Below, in pieces: positions 33,646 to 45,021 of a DNA stretch of 64,000 bases. The notes beneath the pieces were generated by a model that was not told where the DNA came from, did not search any database, and saw only the letters and a list, made by a program, of their open reading frames with translations. Location of the stretch: NCBI GenBank assembly GCA_030765065.1, contig CM060979.1, positions 19,435,001 to 19,499,000 on the forward strand. Reading direction: 5' to 3'. The position numbers and the translations under genes were made by a program. The first letter of the stretch is position 1, and the number at the start of each line of letters is the position of its first letter. This stretch comes from Deroplatys truncata. Its lineage: Eukaryota > Arthropoda > Insecta > Mantodea > Mantidae.

Positions 33646-33921
33646 TTTATTTTTATGACTTGTTTTACTGTAACACCTACAATTAAATAAGATTGCTTGT
33701 GCTACTACATTTTACCTACTTACAAATACAATTAAACCAATGCTGAAATTTGTAGTTATAAGGTCACATTGAGTTTGAAACCTCCTCCGACCGATAAATT
33801 AATGTCTTGGTTGCCATCTATCGGTATGACGGACCACTAAATAAACGCCACCTACATAAAAATGAAGAAAATCTGTTATATTTTTACTCGTGTATTTAAA
33901 AGTAAAGGAAATATAAAGTTC

Positions 33922-34005
33922 AGTAACTCCACGGAGATTTGAACTTGCAACCTCAGAAACAGTAAGCTAACTCTCTAGCACTGAGCTAAGACTGCTGCAG
34001 TAAGC
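33922..34005 (-). repeat. tRNA-like sequence (SINE head or tRNA pseudogene)
   Basis: The minus strand reads 'cttagctcagtgctagagag', an A-box and D-arm, then 'ttgcaagttcaaatctccgt', a B-box and T-arm. Spacing is as in a tRNA, but the acceptor and anticodon stems pair poorly. Confidence 0.45.
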
Positions 34006-34679
34006 GTGGCATTGTAACAGCTTTCATTCTTTAGTTATACTCCAGTTGAGAACCATAAATCAATAAAATTTGTTTTGGTTTCAAATATTAAATATTGAAA
34101 CACCCCGAAACATTTGTCTGTTTAAAATCTCGTACATGAGTTATTTTCTCGGAACGCTTTTATGATGTAGTTGTGTTCCCCATTATAACTACTACAAGAA
34201 TATACGCAGTCTTGTGATCAAAGCCCGGGTGTCCCGAGCGCTCACTGAAGTTCCTACCCGATTTCGAGCTCCGTCTCTAAGAAGCCGGCCAGTGTACAAA
34301 GAAGTGTGGTTGCAAATTTTGGTGCATATATGTTGTCATTCCTGGATTATGAGTTTTAAAACACAATTAAGTTATTTTACAAAAAAAATCAATTTTCATA
34401 ATTTTTAAACATTTCAAATTTATTTTCCTTATTAAGCTAGAAAATAAGCTACGAAGTATACTTTTAAATTCATTGGTTTAAAAAAAAATTCATTTGCAAG
34501 TTTCTGCTTTAGCAAAAACAATATATACATAGTAAACCTGATTGGGCTTGGTGGCGTAACACATTTGCATTACCTACAATAATAATTACACAGCAAGTTT
34601 CAGACAGCGCGCATGGACACTATTCCCTAAGTTTCACTCTGATAACTTAAAATTTGCGTTTTAAATGCTGAAAATGTAT
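34006..34679. other. AT-rich unrecognised DNA
   Basis: No gene or repeat recognised. Confidence 0.5.
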
Positions 34680-34989
34680 AAAATATTGCATTCCATCCAA
34701 AAATTCCATTATGAGATTTCACCGGAATTACATGTTTTGAGGGCCTCCTGAATCGAAAAAAGCCATTTTTACCAAAAATAAAAAAAGACCGTAGTGTATT
34801 CCAAAGATGTGATACGAAGGTTTTCAAGAAGGTCCACCTCACCAAATTCTCTGCACCTGGGGTATTCTTCGAAAGTTTTCATTTTCTAAAAAATGACTAT
34901 AACGATTTGTATTAAGACAGCGTATATTAAAGATATTTACACGATAAATAAAATGTATATCTAGTATTTTCTGGGAATAGTGTGTGAAG

Positions 34990-35912
34990 CAGTGGCGTAG
35001 CAATAAATAATGACAGCTTCAAACAAGTGATGAAAAACTAATTAATACAATCACCTTCACCGCTGCTTGTCCCAACGCCCCAACCCTTACTGCTAAGTGT
35101 CAGATTGTAGCGCTGCGTTCTTAGGCAGCTTCGAAATCTCATGATGCGGCAGCAAAGTCGAGTAGAGCCTGCGATGGCTGAGCGAGTGCAAGCAGTGTAA
35201 CATAAACATTTCATTCCTCAGTTATTGGTGAACCAGCATTATGTGCGTGCAACCGTGCAATGCAGTAAAGTGTTAATTTTACGTAAACCTGTGTTTTATT
35301 TATGATTTTAGAAATGCGGACAATTCCATCGATTTAGTGGATCACTTATTAAAAACTCAGTTTTCGACTCTATCTTATGAGAAAAAGTGTGAACTTAAAG
35401 GGAGAAGACCAATTCCTAAGCTTGGCATTGTCTTCCAGGAAAAGAATAAAAAAAACGAACATTCCAAACATCCTGGTACAGTAAATTTAATTGCTTAACT
35501 GGCAGTTACATTCTAACAAAGTGTACTGTTTCGTATGTTTGCTTTTTGGCGGGGAAAAGGAATTGAGTGTTGAAGAAATATCAAATATTAAAAACAGTGA
35601 AAGAAAAGCTTGCAATCAAAATCGCCGACTGGAGCTTATATACAAGAAAATCTGGGTAGCCACATTATTTTCATGATTTACAATCATACAATGGTTTGTA
35701 GGCATTTTGTAAGGTTACAACTAACGTTATATTTTTATAATCTAGTTTAGTTTAAAATGTATGTTCAGTCGATTTCGGCAATTAGTAGTCATGCTAATAC
35801 AGCACTGTTTTATGAAACACTAACGTATGAGAATTTGTGCATGCTTTAAAAATTTCTAAATTGAATTTTTAAAATCAGTATACCTAGAACACAGTATCAA
35901 GCTACACCACTG
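34990..35912 (+). mobile_element. hAT transposon, internally deleted, 8-bp target duplication
   Basis: The ends are CAGTGGCGTAGC (34990) and GCTACACCACTG (35912), an imperfect 12-bp inverted repeat. It is flanked by GTGTGAAG at 34982-34989 and 35913-35920. An 8-bp duplication and CAGTGG-type ends mark the hAT superfamily. Inside, plus-strand frames at about 35320-35580 read SIDLVDHLLKTQFSTLSYEK, GRRPIPKLGIVFQEK and, in another frame, NKVYCFVCLLFGGEKE. Those match the N-terminal zinc-finger region (TTF/ZMYM-like) of hAT transposases. The catalytic and dimerisation parts are missing, so the copy is non-autonomous. Confidence 0.85.
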
Positions 35913-36266
35913 GTGTGAAGTCCTCTTTATTCGGAAGGAATTTTAGACAATCTAGTATAACTGTAAACGTTAAGCGATAGACGAAAGCGTACTACACAAA
36001 AAATGTAGGTCTCTCTAAAACACATAGTTTATTTCGAATAACTTTTTTTTTGTGTCATCACTATTTCCGAGATATCCGTTGTTAGTGTTTCAAATTGTTC
36101 AAAACTTCGTCATTCTTTCAAAGTCTGTGAATTCTCATTTGTTCCTCGTGATGTCATGAAAAGAGAGAATGGAATTTTAGGGCCAGCCTTCAGCGTCCAG
36201 TTAAAGTATTTGGTTATCGCTATTCCTTTAGCATCTACTTATATATCGAAATGTGTAATGCAGCTA

Positions 36267-37458
36267 CACTACGTGATCAAAAGTATCCGGACACCTGGCT
36301 GAAAATGACGTACAAGTTCGTGGCGCCCTCCATCGGTAATGCTGGAAGTCAATATGGTGTTGGCCCACCCTTAACCTTGATGGCAGCGTTCACTCTCGCA
36401 GGCATACTTTCAATCACGTGCTGGAAGGTTTCTTGGGGAATGGCAGCCCATTCTTCACGGAGTGCGGAACTGAGGGGAGGTATCGATGTAGGTCGGTGAG
36501 GCCTACAAAGCATCCCAAAGGTGTTCTATAGGAATCAAGTCAGGACTCTGTGCAGGCCAGTCCGTTACAGGGATGTTATTGTCGTGAAACCACTCCGCCA
36601 CAGCCCGTGCAGTTTGAACAGGTGCTCGATCGTGTTGAAAGATGCAATCGCCATCCCCGAATTGCTCTTCAACAATAGGAAGCAAGAAGGTGCTTAAAAT
36701 ATCAATGTAGATCTGCGCTGTGATCGTGCCAAGCAAAACAACAAGGGGTGCAAGCCCCCTTCAGGAAAAACACGACCACACCATCACCTCCAAATTTTAG
36801 TGGCAGATGACCTTCACCGGGCATTCGCCATATCCACACTCTGCCATCGGATCGCCACATTGTGTACCGTGATTCGTCATTCCACACAACGTTTTGCCAC
36901 TGTTCAATCGTGTAATGTTGACGCTCCTTACACCAAGTGAGGCGTCGTTTGGCATTTTCCTGCGTGATGTGTGGCTTATGAGCAGCCGCTCGACCATGGA
37001 ATCCAACCTCACCTCACGCCTATCTGTCATAGTACTTGGAGTGGAGCCTGATGCAGTTTGGAATTCCTGTGTGATGGTCTAGATAGATGTCTGCCTATTA
37101 CTCTTTACGACCCTCTTCAAATGTCGGCGGTCGCTGTCAGTCAACAGACGAGGTCGGCCTGTACGCTTTTGTACTGTACATGTCCCTTCACGTTTTCACT
37201 TCACTATGTCATCAGAAACAGTGCACCTAGGGATGTTTAGGAGTGTGGAAATCTCGCATACAGACTTCTGACACAAGTGACACCCAATCATCTGACCACT
37301 TTTGAAGTCCGTGAGTTCCACGGAGCGTCCCATTCTGCTGTTTCACGATGTCTAATGACTACTGATAATGAGTACCAGGCAGTAGGTGGCAGTACAATGC
37401 ACCTAAGATGAAAAACGTAGGTTTGTAGGGGTGTCCGGATACTTTTGATCACATAGTG
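36267..37458 (-). mobile_element. Tc1-like element with degraded transposase
   Basis: 1192 bp, flanked by TA at 36265-36266 and 37459-37460. The terminal repeats are CACTACGTGATCAAAAGTAT and the inverse ATACTTTTGATCACATAGTG. Minus-strand transposase pieces run from MGRSVELTDFKSGQMIGC-like near 37330, through KREGTCTVQKRTGRPRLL, to WNDESRYTMWRSDGRVWIWR (about 36885-36830). They end with GDGDCIFQHDRAPVQTARAV and WPAQSPDLIPIEHLWDAL (36503). The DES, HDR and IEHLW motifs are the DD34E-type catalytic sites of the Tc1 group. Frameshifts and a stop break the frame. Confidence 0.9.
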
Positions 37459-37540
37459 TATTTCCGGAGAGCTTTATCTCGATTAAAATGAAGTAGATAG
37501 GAAAATAAACATTCGTAAGAATTATTTGTAGAAGTTAATA

Positions 37541-38090
37541 TATTTTGAAATCCGGATGGCAGAGTTAAAGCTCACTTGTCTTGTTGCACCCATCTGGCAT
37601 CTATAACAAGTTTCCGTCAGTTTTTACAGCAGCTCAAACACGGATGTATATCCTCTCTTTTGAGAACTTGCAGAGTTTGTTTTTATCGTAGGGGGATTTA
37701 TCAAAGGGCCACATCATTTGCTTCACCCTTCGGGTACGGTATTATTATGGTATTCTGGAAAGCGCCACCTTCCTTTGTGTTGCAGCTTTCGTCCGGCTAG
37801 CAGAGACAGGAAGGAGATTGGTTCCCGCCTCGCCTTTCAACCCCGCCCTAATTAATTTGAAATATTAACGCCATATGTCAGCCAGGGATATTTTGCGTGC
37901 GGACGGTGAACGCCGGGTGGCGTGCTAAAGGTTATACCCAATGGCGTAACATTGGCTCGTGTTGCAGGGCCAGATGCGTTACAGACATTTGAGCGAGGTG
38001 AAGACAAAATAAACAGTACATCCGGTAGGTACATTGTGTACAAAATTATGTAGAATATGTTGACCTCTAATCTTTTATTCGCGGCTTTTT
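37541..38090. other. Unrecognised DNA
   Basis: No gene or repeat recognised. Confidence 0.5.
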
Positions 38091-38240
38091 TACTTTCAGT
38101 ACCACGTATGTATTATAATACGTAGTAACAGGGAAAGTAATGTATTTCACCGAAGAATTCTTATCGAGACCACAGTGAAAATACTTGTTTTCGGCAGGTA
38201 CTCTGAAATGGTCGAAAATAGCATTTTTTGTTTTAGGCAC
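38091..38240 (+). mobile_element. HL 5' module, very diverged
   Basis: 'tttttactttcagtaccacg', then 'agggaaagtaatgtatttca' and 'tcttatcgagaccacagtga' follow the HL terminal module in order with many differences. It stops near 'tagcattttttg'. Confidence 0.5.
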
Positions 38241-40275
38241 TAATAAAATCTCTAATACTTTCAGTTTCAGAAAATATATACCTTTTGGGGGTTAAGAGGT
38301 ATTTAAGACATTTAAATACCATTTAAATGCTAGTCTGCATTCGTTTAAAACTGTCATGCAACGCACTTTTTCGAACATTTTTGTATCTTTCAACAACGAA
38401 CGACTATATCATGCCCCAGAGCAGTTCAGCAATTAACAAGCAAGGCCAGGTTCAAGAGAAGGCAATCAGAAAAGCTGAAGCAATCCAGGAAAAAGTGCAG
38501 ATGATTATGACCCTGGAATGTACTGAAGTGTGTCAGAATTTGAATGTTCAAACTTTAAATTCGGTTTTTTCAAAACAACATTTTTCGATACTTATGTACC
38601 TTTTACTCAGAAAGCATGAGTGGTAGAGAGCTGAAATTTTCATTACATGTATACAACACATAGTTAAACTTTCTGAACCACAATCATAATTTTATAATGC
38701 ATATTAGTGATATTAAGAAAGCACCAACATTGCAAATTATCCACATTTTGACTTTTTTGTCTTTGCAAATAATTTTTTTTTAATTTCCAGTGAACTGACA
38801 CACATAACTAAATAATTGAGGTTCAGAAGATGGCTACTAAGAACAAAAGTAGTATCAGAGAAAAAGGTACATGAATTCACATGTTTTAAGAGTAAATTTT
38901 ATTATTTTTCTGCTGAATGATATAATTTTTACGGACTCAACTACATAAGCTATCATGCAAACGAGCACTTGAAATAACCGTCATGATTTATAGAATAATT
39001 CCTAAAAATATCAGGAAAAAAATTGAGAACTTTAAGAGCAGTGGTAATTTAACACACTTAAGGTGTAATTTCCATGTGTTCAGACTACCTTGTCACCTTA
39101 ATCGAAGTAAGAAAAAATGAACGAAAACATACGATATGCTCAAATTCGCGCTATCAACGTTGCTACAAAAATTCGCGATGTTATCTTGCTCCAACCCTAA
39201 ATTCCAATGCAGGTACTTGGTATAGTATGCAGTCAATCCTGTCCCCCTTTCCCACATTCCAAGAAGTATTGTAGCTTTATAACAGGTTTTAACTGCTTGC
39301 ACAAGCACTCAATGCGGACACTATTATTTTACTGTTGGTGCTGGTCGACGTGGATTATCTGTGTTTACAATGTCAGCGAAAAGAAAGCGTGTTGTAATAA
39401 GCACTCTACAGAAACACGAAGCCGACAGCGGACGAGAGATTCAAAGCATTAGAGTAGGAAAGACTACAGATTTGAATTCAAAACTTAACGCAAAATATTG
39501 AAATCGGCACTATCAATAACACAATTTTTTGTTTTTAGGTTACCATGGGTTTTAGGGAACAAAACAGTGAATGAACACAAACAGACGTAATTGCTTATCT
39601 AACAGTGGCGTGATATGGCTGTTCGCAAGCGTTGCGAGAAGGAAGTTCAGAAAAAATTACTGATACAGGATTTCTACTGTACTACTGTATATGACAGCAT
39701 ACTAGGATAGGGTTTGCCTATACCATGCGTACTCAGTGGCGGTTGCTGTATAAGAGCAAGTGAACACTCTCAGCTTTTAACACCTTGCGGGTTTATTGCT
39801 TATTTTTTCTTTGAATGCAATTGAACGTAACGTATACAGGTAATTTACAATCTACGGCATTTAAATCTACCGCGCTACTACTCAAAGCTTGATGAAACCT
39901 GACAACAAAGTCGCTAGCACATCTTGACTTCCCGCACGTTTTGAGTGTTTACGCATGCGCAGCTAGTTAACTCATTACCTTGTGAATGAAATAGGTACGG
40001 GTCGCGCACACTTGAAGGTTTGCACTAGCGCGCGAAGCTTCTCCTGCGCTGTGTTTCCATACTATCAGTACAACTGCACGTCAATGCCACTAGGTGGTAG
40101 CTCACTACGGCAGGAGTTGATCATGTGCACTAGCACGGAAACTTCTCTCGCTTTCTCCAGACCATCCATGCTCTCAACTAAAATTTGACTTGTACATTAC
40201 TTCGTTTTTGCCTTAAGCTGTACTTAACTGTGTACACAACATTCACAAAACAACCCCTTCTTTAGTCAGGCAAGT
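38241..40275. other. Unrecognised non-coding DNA
   Basis: About 2 kb with no gene or repeat I can name. Small open frames (38327-38626 and 39074-39452) carry no motif. 'cagtggcg' motifs occur at 39604 and 39733, but no partner end or target duplication was found. Confidence 0.45.
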
Positions 40276-40290
40276 TATGTATGTATGTAT

Positions 40291-40343
<53 letters not shown>
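40276..40343. repeat. (TATG)n/(TAT)n microsatellite
   Basis: Four TATG units run straight into about 17 TAT units. Microsatellite frames here give poly-leucine or poly-isoleucine open frames that are not genes. Confidence 0.95.
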
Positions 40344-40377
40344 GGTTTTTCGATTGGCTACAGATATTTCAATTTAC

Positions 40378-40860
40378 CAAGCGGATTGGCCACGTCTGTG
40401 GCCTGCATTCGGGAAGTCGTGGATGCAATTCCCGCGGCCAACCTTCTTGACCCATGTTTTTTCGGGGGTTTCCCGGGTCGCTAAGCGAATGTTGGGAAGG
40501 TTCATTACACTCCCCAAATTTCCTGTGCCTCCATTTCACCTTCATTCTCATTTCACTTCACCTTTCATCTGCTTGGTCGTTTCAGGGTTGCAAGTGTCGG
40601 CGAGTCTCGGCGTTGCACGACAGGGAAAAGGGATTATCTCTGTGTCCCACGAAATGGGGAGGTCTCCGAGTCCCGGGCCCCCCAGTGGGATGTGCAACCA
40701 CGCAGGGAGGGAGGGGAGCTGGTTGTATCAACTGCCATTCGGGGAGTTTCAAATTCAAAAATGTAGGGACCCTGCCTTCTCGCGTCTCATCTCATGACTT
40801 CATCCCTCCCTCCCGGTGGCGCCCCGTTAGGGGACTAGATCTCCATAGGTCGAAGTGCTA
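40378..40860 (+). mobile_element. SINE-B, long diverged copy
   Basis: The head is 'gcggattggccacgtctgtg' with 'cctgcattcgggaagtcgtg'; body phrases are 'gtttcccgggtcgctaagcg' and 'aatgttgggaagg'. A roughly 350-bp extension follows, ending in 'ctcatgacttcatccctccc' and 'gcgccccgttaggggac'. That end phrase matches, inverted, 'gggatgaagtgaagg' in the copies at 45960 and 49935. It follows a TAT microsatellite. Confidence 0.75.
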
Positions 40861-41286
40861 GATCCCGCTCCTTTCCTAACCCCTTTGTTCATAACTACTA
40901 TGCAGCAGATACTCTTTCAGATTTTCAGGGCTATCTGCATCTAAAATTTTGTGAACTCCCAAGACGTACATTCACGACCCGCTACTCTATATACGTTATC
41001 TGTTCTGTCTTCTAATACTACTATTTCAGACACTTACTTTCGTTCAGTGTACCACTGCAATTGTTCATTTAATGTCTACGCTGGTATGATTTACACCTGC
41101 CTTAAGCTTCTAGCACATCAATTACTAGAACTGTCAGTCCGACAAAAGACATTAACAGTACAGAGCATCCTGCATTTATGCATGAAACCCCTAACCCAAT
41201 TTTCCCAGCTATCCACGTGCTTATCAGGAATGTATGACTAGTTTAAGGCAGTGAAGACAAAGGAGTATGTAGAAGGTCACTAGATA
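40861..41286. other. Spacer with half of a dispersed repeat pair
   Basis: Mostly unrecognised. The part at 41214-41272 (cttatcaggaatgtatgact, then aggcagtgaagacaaaggag) recurs in the same orientation at 43602-43663, so the pair brackets the mariner and LINE between them. Confidence 0.5.
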
Positions 41287-42350
41287 CGTATTGAGAGAGC
41301 AAAATATGAATAGTCACAGAAACGTTTTGTTTATCCCAGCTTCTCAAAGTATTCTCCCTGGCACTGTATGGAGTGTTCCATCCTCCGGAACCACTTCTGG
41401 AAGCATCCACCCCACTCAGTTTCTGGCACTGCAGATAACTCCTCTTCGTATGCAGAAACTGCTTCTTCAAGGCTAGAAAATCGAAGTCGGTTCTTCACCG
41501 TAGGAAACAGGAAGAAATCACATGGTGCCAAATCAGGACTATAGGGTGTATGAGTCAATAGTTTTGCCTCAGTTCCTTGCAGAAACTCCATTGTGAACAT
41601 TAGCAGTGTGAGCTGATGCATTGTCATAATGCAGCAATGTGTCTGTTAGTCCTGTCTTTGGACGCTTTGCTTGCGTTCTTTGAAACACTTTCGGAAGACA
41701 AACAGTTCTGTGATTTTCTAGCACAACTGTTGCCAAGTGACCACTTGTGGAGAAGAAAGAAGCAACCATTTTCTTTCCGGCACTCCTTGCTCACTTGACC
41801 TTGAAGGGTGGTTGGTCAACTGGGCACACCCAAATGGAGGCCTGGCGTTTTGTTTCAGGGTCAAACTATGTTTCGATACCCGTAACAATATCTGAAACAC
41901 GGCGAGACTCTCCACAATTAAATCTTTTCAGCATTTCTTTGCACCATTCCACCCTATGAAGCTTCTGTGCTTCAGATAAATTATGGGGCACCAATCTTGA
42001 AGAATTTTTTTTTACACGAAGGTTTTCATGAAGGACGGCGAACTAATCCCTAAAACCAACTCAATGTCTTTGTAGGTTAGTCTCGATTTTCCATAATCAC
42101 TGTTTCCACACCGGTGATGTTTTATCAGTCAGTACTGTTGCTGGTCTGCCACTCTTCTCTTCATTTTTAAGAGATTGCCGCCCCCTCTTAACTGAAAACC
42201 AGCGGAACACAGTGACACGTGACGGAGAATAGTCGCCAAAAGCCGCCCACAAACGCTCAAGTGACTGCGTATCATTTAGGCCACATTTGAAGTCGTACAA
42301 ACTCATTGCAGAAAATGCTCTCTCCAACTCCGACTGACTGGTGGCAGGCT
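41287..42350 (-). mobile_element. mariner element, nearly complete but broken transposase
   Basis: The minus strand reads ERAFSAMSLYDFKCGLND and FGDYSPSRVTVFRWFSVKRG (about 42327-42160), a mariner N-terminal helix-turn-helix. There follow KRARSAGKKMVASFF-like and TGLTDTLLHYDNASAHTANV (about 41670-41600). It ends with LTHTPYSPDLAPCDFFLFPT (about 41560-41500) and FQKWFRRMEHSIQCQGEYFE at 41400-41340. YDN and PCD are the second and third catalytic sites of a D34D enzyme. The frame changes at least twice. Terminal inverted repeats are not evident, so the edges are approximate. Confidence 0.88.
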
Positions 42351-42359
42351 GTTTTAGCC

Positions 42360-43450
42360 CGAATGAATTTTAGCTGTGTGCCCACCCTAATCAGGGTTTA
42401 ACCACGGGGTGATTATTTTCAGTAGAAAAATGACGGTTTAGTTTTAGGTAGTAATGAAAGAAAGGAGGAAGCATGTAGCTCCTCGAGCTGATGTTAGGAT
42501 GCAGCGGCCCTTCTGCACCCTGGTGTGTATGTGTTTATCAATTTCTTTGGTTGGGATTGAATTTCGAGACCAATCATCTCTTGGATAGGATTACAATGGA
42601 GTTCAGCTTTAGCTGCTGTTGGTGAAACTCCTTGGTTATCTGGTGTGCCCGCATGCCATGCGGGGAATCCGATGACGCCGAAGATGGCGATTTCTAGGGT
42701 TGTAATCCCCAAGTGATCTGACCAGGATACTCTGATGGTTTGGTAAACCGGCGTAAAATTTAGTAGCCCGGCGCCTAATTTCATCTTCCACATATGGAAG
42801 AGATGAGGCTTCGTGTAGTAGTCTCACGGGGAAGGCACGGCCGACAGAATAGATAGACCGGAGTCTGCTATTCTGCGCCCGTTGTAGCCATAGAAGCCAG
42901 CTGTCTACGGCCATGCTCCAGACCTCGCAGGTGTACAGCATGAGGGGGATTATCAGGACTCGCAAAATGTGTATCTTTAGGCGGACAGGCATCCCGGATC
43001 TCAGCATAGGGTACAAGCAGGCAATGGCCCCCTGCGCCCGGGCCGAGACGTCTCGGATGTGTTTGCGAAAAGTTAGACCTTTATCCAACTTCACTCCCAG
43101 GTAGATATAGAATTCCTTCATTCAATCCTTCGGCCTCGAAATTGAAATGTGGAGCAGTCTGCGGGGATGTGGCGCTTTGTTAGTAGCATGGCGTGGCTCT
43201 TGTCCGCGTTAACGGACATGCGCCAACGCCGGCACCACTGCTGGATGAGGCAGAGGTGTGTCTGTATTGGGCTGAAGTCTCGGATTAGGTTTCTGTTTGA
43301 GCAGTACAGCAGCACGTCGTCAGCATACTAGGCCATTTCGACTTGCTGCGTTGGAAGATCTGCCATTAAGGCGTTGAAAAGCGTGGGGGGATAGTACAGA
43401 GCCTTCAGGGACTCCGCCTCTAACTGGCCTAAATGCTCTCTCTGAATCTC
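42360..43450 (-). mobile_element. Jockey-like LINE, 5'-truncated, reverse transcriptase C-terminal part
   Basis: On the minus strand, from about 43435, it reads GVPEGSVLSPTLFNALMADL-like pieces with one frame change. YADDVLLYCSNRNL follows at about 43330-43290 (YADD is the catalytic box of the reverse transcriptase), then WCRRWRMSVNADKSHAMLLT. From 43121 it reads YLGVKLDKGLTFRKHIRDVS, YTCEVWSMA and LQRAQNSRLRSIYSVGRAFP, as in Jockey-clade ORF2 C-termini. It ends near 42640, and the 3' region extends to about 42360. A stop precedes YADD. The N-terminal half and ORF1 are missing. Confidence 0.88.
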
Positions 43451-43601
43451 CATTGCACTTGAAAAAAACGTCCACACTTCAAACATAAACAGAGCAAAAA
43501 TAAATGGCGCAACAATGGTCTGCCTGCTACCATTGCATTGCCAATGAGTCAGCTATTTTGACAAAACCAATTTTCCGTATCTCAATACATATCCAGTGCC
43601 C

Positions 43602-43663
43602 AAGCACTCCTTATCAGGAATGTATTACTAATTCAAAGCAGTGGAGGTAAAAGAGTATGTATC
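43602..43663 (+). repeat. Dispersed 60-bp repeat, second copy (first at 41214-41272)
   Basis: 'ccttatcaggaatgtattac', 'taattcaaagcagtggaggt' and 'aaaagagtatgta' align with 41214-41272 in the same orientation, at about 85 percent by eye. The pair flanks the mariner plus LINE. It is too long for a target-site duplication. Confidence 0.6.
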
Positions 43664-44117
43664 TGGGGAACAAAATCCAAGCATACTATTTTGGGAATGT
43701 ATTCAGCCCTGTGAGCTATGTCTGACATTAAGCACACATCAACCCGGCTGCTCTGTGTGTTATCTACTTACTATATCATTAGTCGTTATTATCCAATGCC
43801 ACCGCACTGACCTGGAAATTTGCAGAGTGGAATTCTCTGTATCGCTTGCTACAAACTCGCTCTGGCGTAAAATACCCGAATGTGCCCTGTTCACTTTAAA
43901 GGAAACTGTAAGACAACCTACTCCAAAACACGGTCACAATAGTCTTATTGCTTAGCTGCTGCTGTCCTTATTTTCGTTTCTTATACTTAGCACGCAACCA
44001 TAAACAGAGTTTCCTTTTTATAATATATATTTTACCATTGTAGGCGCGCTACATTTTTAAACATGCTACTACATCCATCATTTTGTACTTTGAATTCTGC
44101 ACCACTTCAGGGAAAAA
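43664..44117. other. Unrecognised DNA
   Basis: A 104-codon plus-strand frame (43641-43955) has no motif I recognise; I do not call it a gene. Confidence 0.45.
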
Positions 44118-44600
44118 TATGTTATGTATATTCACACGACTTTCTCTACCCTGTATAATTTATTAACGTGTATAAAAACTTTTCTTTACGAAATTTATTT
44201 TTCTATCTACTTCATTTTAATCGAGACATTAATCGATGGAATAGCAATAGACAAATGTTTAAGTACTATATATTGGCCAATTTCCATACTCTTTCCATGC
44301 AACCGCGAGGAGCAATTGAAAATGGACAGGACTTTAAAAGAATAAAGTACTGAACAATGAAAAACATTAATAACAGATATATCGGAAATTGCTTATGCAC
44401 AAAAAACGTTATTTGAAATAAATTGTGTGTTTTAAACAGATCTACATTTTTGTATAGTACACCGCTTAACGTTTACTAGTTATACAAGATTATACAAAAT
44501 CCCTTACGAATGAAGACTTCATAAGCTATTCTCACAAAATTCAATACGTCTTATTTCTCGTGTGAATATCTTCAATGCAAAAAGTGTTCAAAGTAAGAGA
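44118..44600 (-). mobile_element. HL element, old subfamily, stem-loop half
   Basis: Plus strand: 'aatatgttatgtatattcac', 'acgactttctctaccctg', 'cttcattttaatcgagacat' and 'taacagatatatcggaaatt'. The sequence fades at about 44600 before the microsatellite half. Confidence 0.65.
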
Positions 44601-45021
44601 ATGAAACCACATGGTTTGGACACAGGAAGCTTGCATATTATAAGGTGTACCAATTTCTTCAGCAAAAATCTCCCTAAAATATGACTTGAAATTTACCTCG
44701 CTGCTAAATGGAGTATGGAAGTATCAATTCTTCTGTTGTTTTTAGTGTAGAATTCAGAGTACAAATGGCTGATTGCCTACTATATTAAGATGCATATCAA
44801 GTAAAGAGGAAATTTCAATTTATAAGATTGCGCAAAAAACCCCAAAAGTTGTTTGAATTTAATCTCCTCTTAAAAACTGTTACAAAAACACTAATGAGGT
44901 GATGATAAATGCAAAAAACCTTTAGATGTGCCTTGGTAAACCGAAATCTATAACACAGTTCTATACTTATTTTTTTAGTTCACTGATAATTCTTCTGCCG
45001 TAACTGATTACCCTCCTCCTT
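44601..45021. other. Unrecognised DNA
   Basis: No gene or repeat recognised. Confidence 0.5.

Larger units (their letters stand above)
34680..37540 (+). mobile_element. Old HL element interrupted by a hAT and a Tc1-like element
   Basis: HL sequence is present at 34680-34989 (aatattgcattccatcc to tctgggaatagtgtgtgaag), 35913-36266 (tcctctttattcggaagg to gtgtaatgcagcta) and 37459-37540 (atttccgga to attcgtaagaattatttg). Removing the two insertions and one copy of each target duplication leaves HL sequence that matches other copies across both joints. It belongs to the diverged subfamily. Confidence 0.8.

Noticed and set aside
33922-34005. Functional tRNA gene on the minus strand
   Set aside because: A-box and B-box are good, but the acceptor and anticodon stems do not pair.
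39604-39760. hAT ends at the 'cagtggcg' motifs
   Set aside because: No partner end, target duplication or transposase sequence nearby; an 8-bp motif occurs by chance.
40281-40861. Poly-leucine/isoleucine and following frames of up to 170 codons
   Set aside because: They start in a TAT microsatellite and run into a SINE-B; no protein motif is present.
43641-43955. 104-codon open frame as a host gene
   Set aside because: It begins in a dispersed repeat and shows no recognisable domain or splice context.
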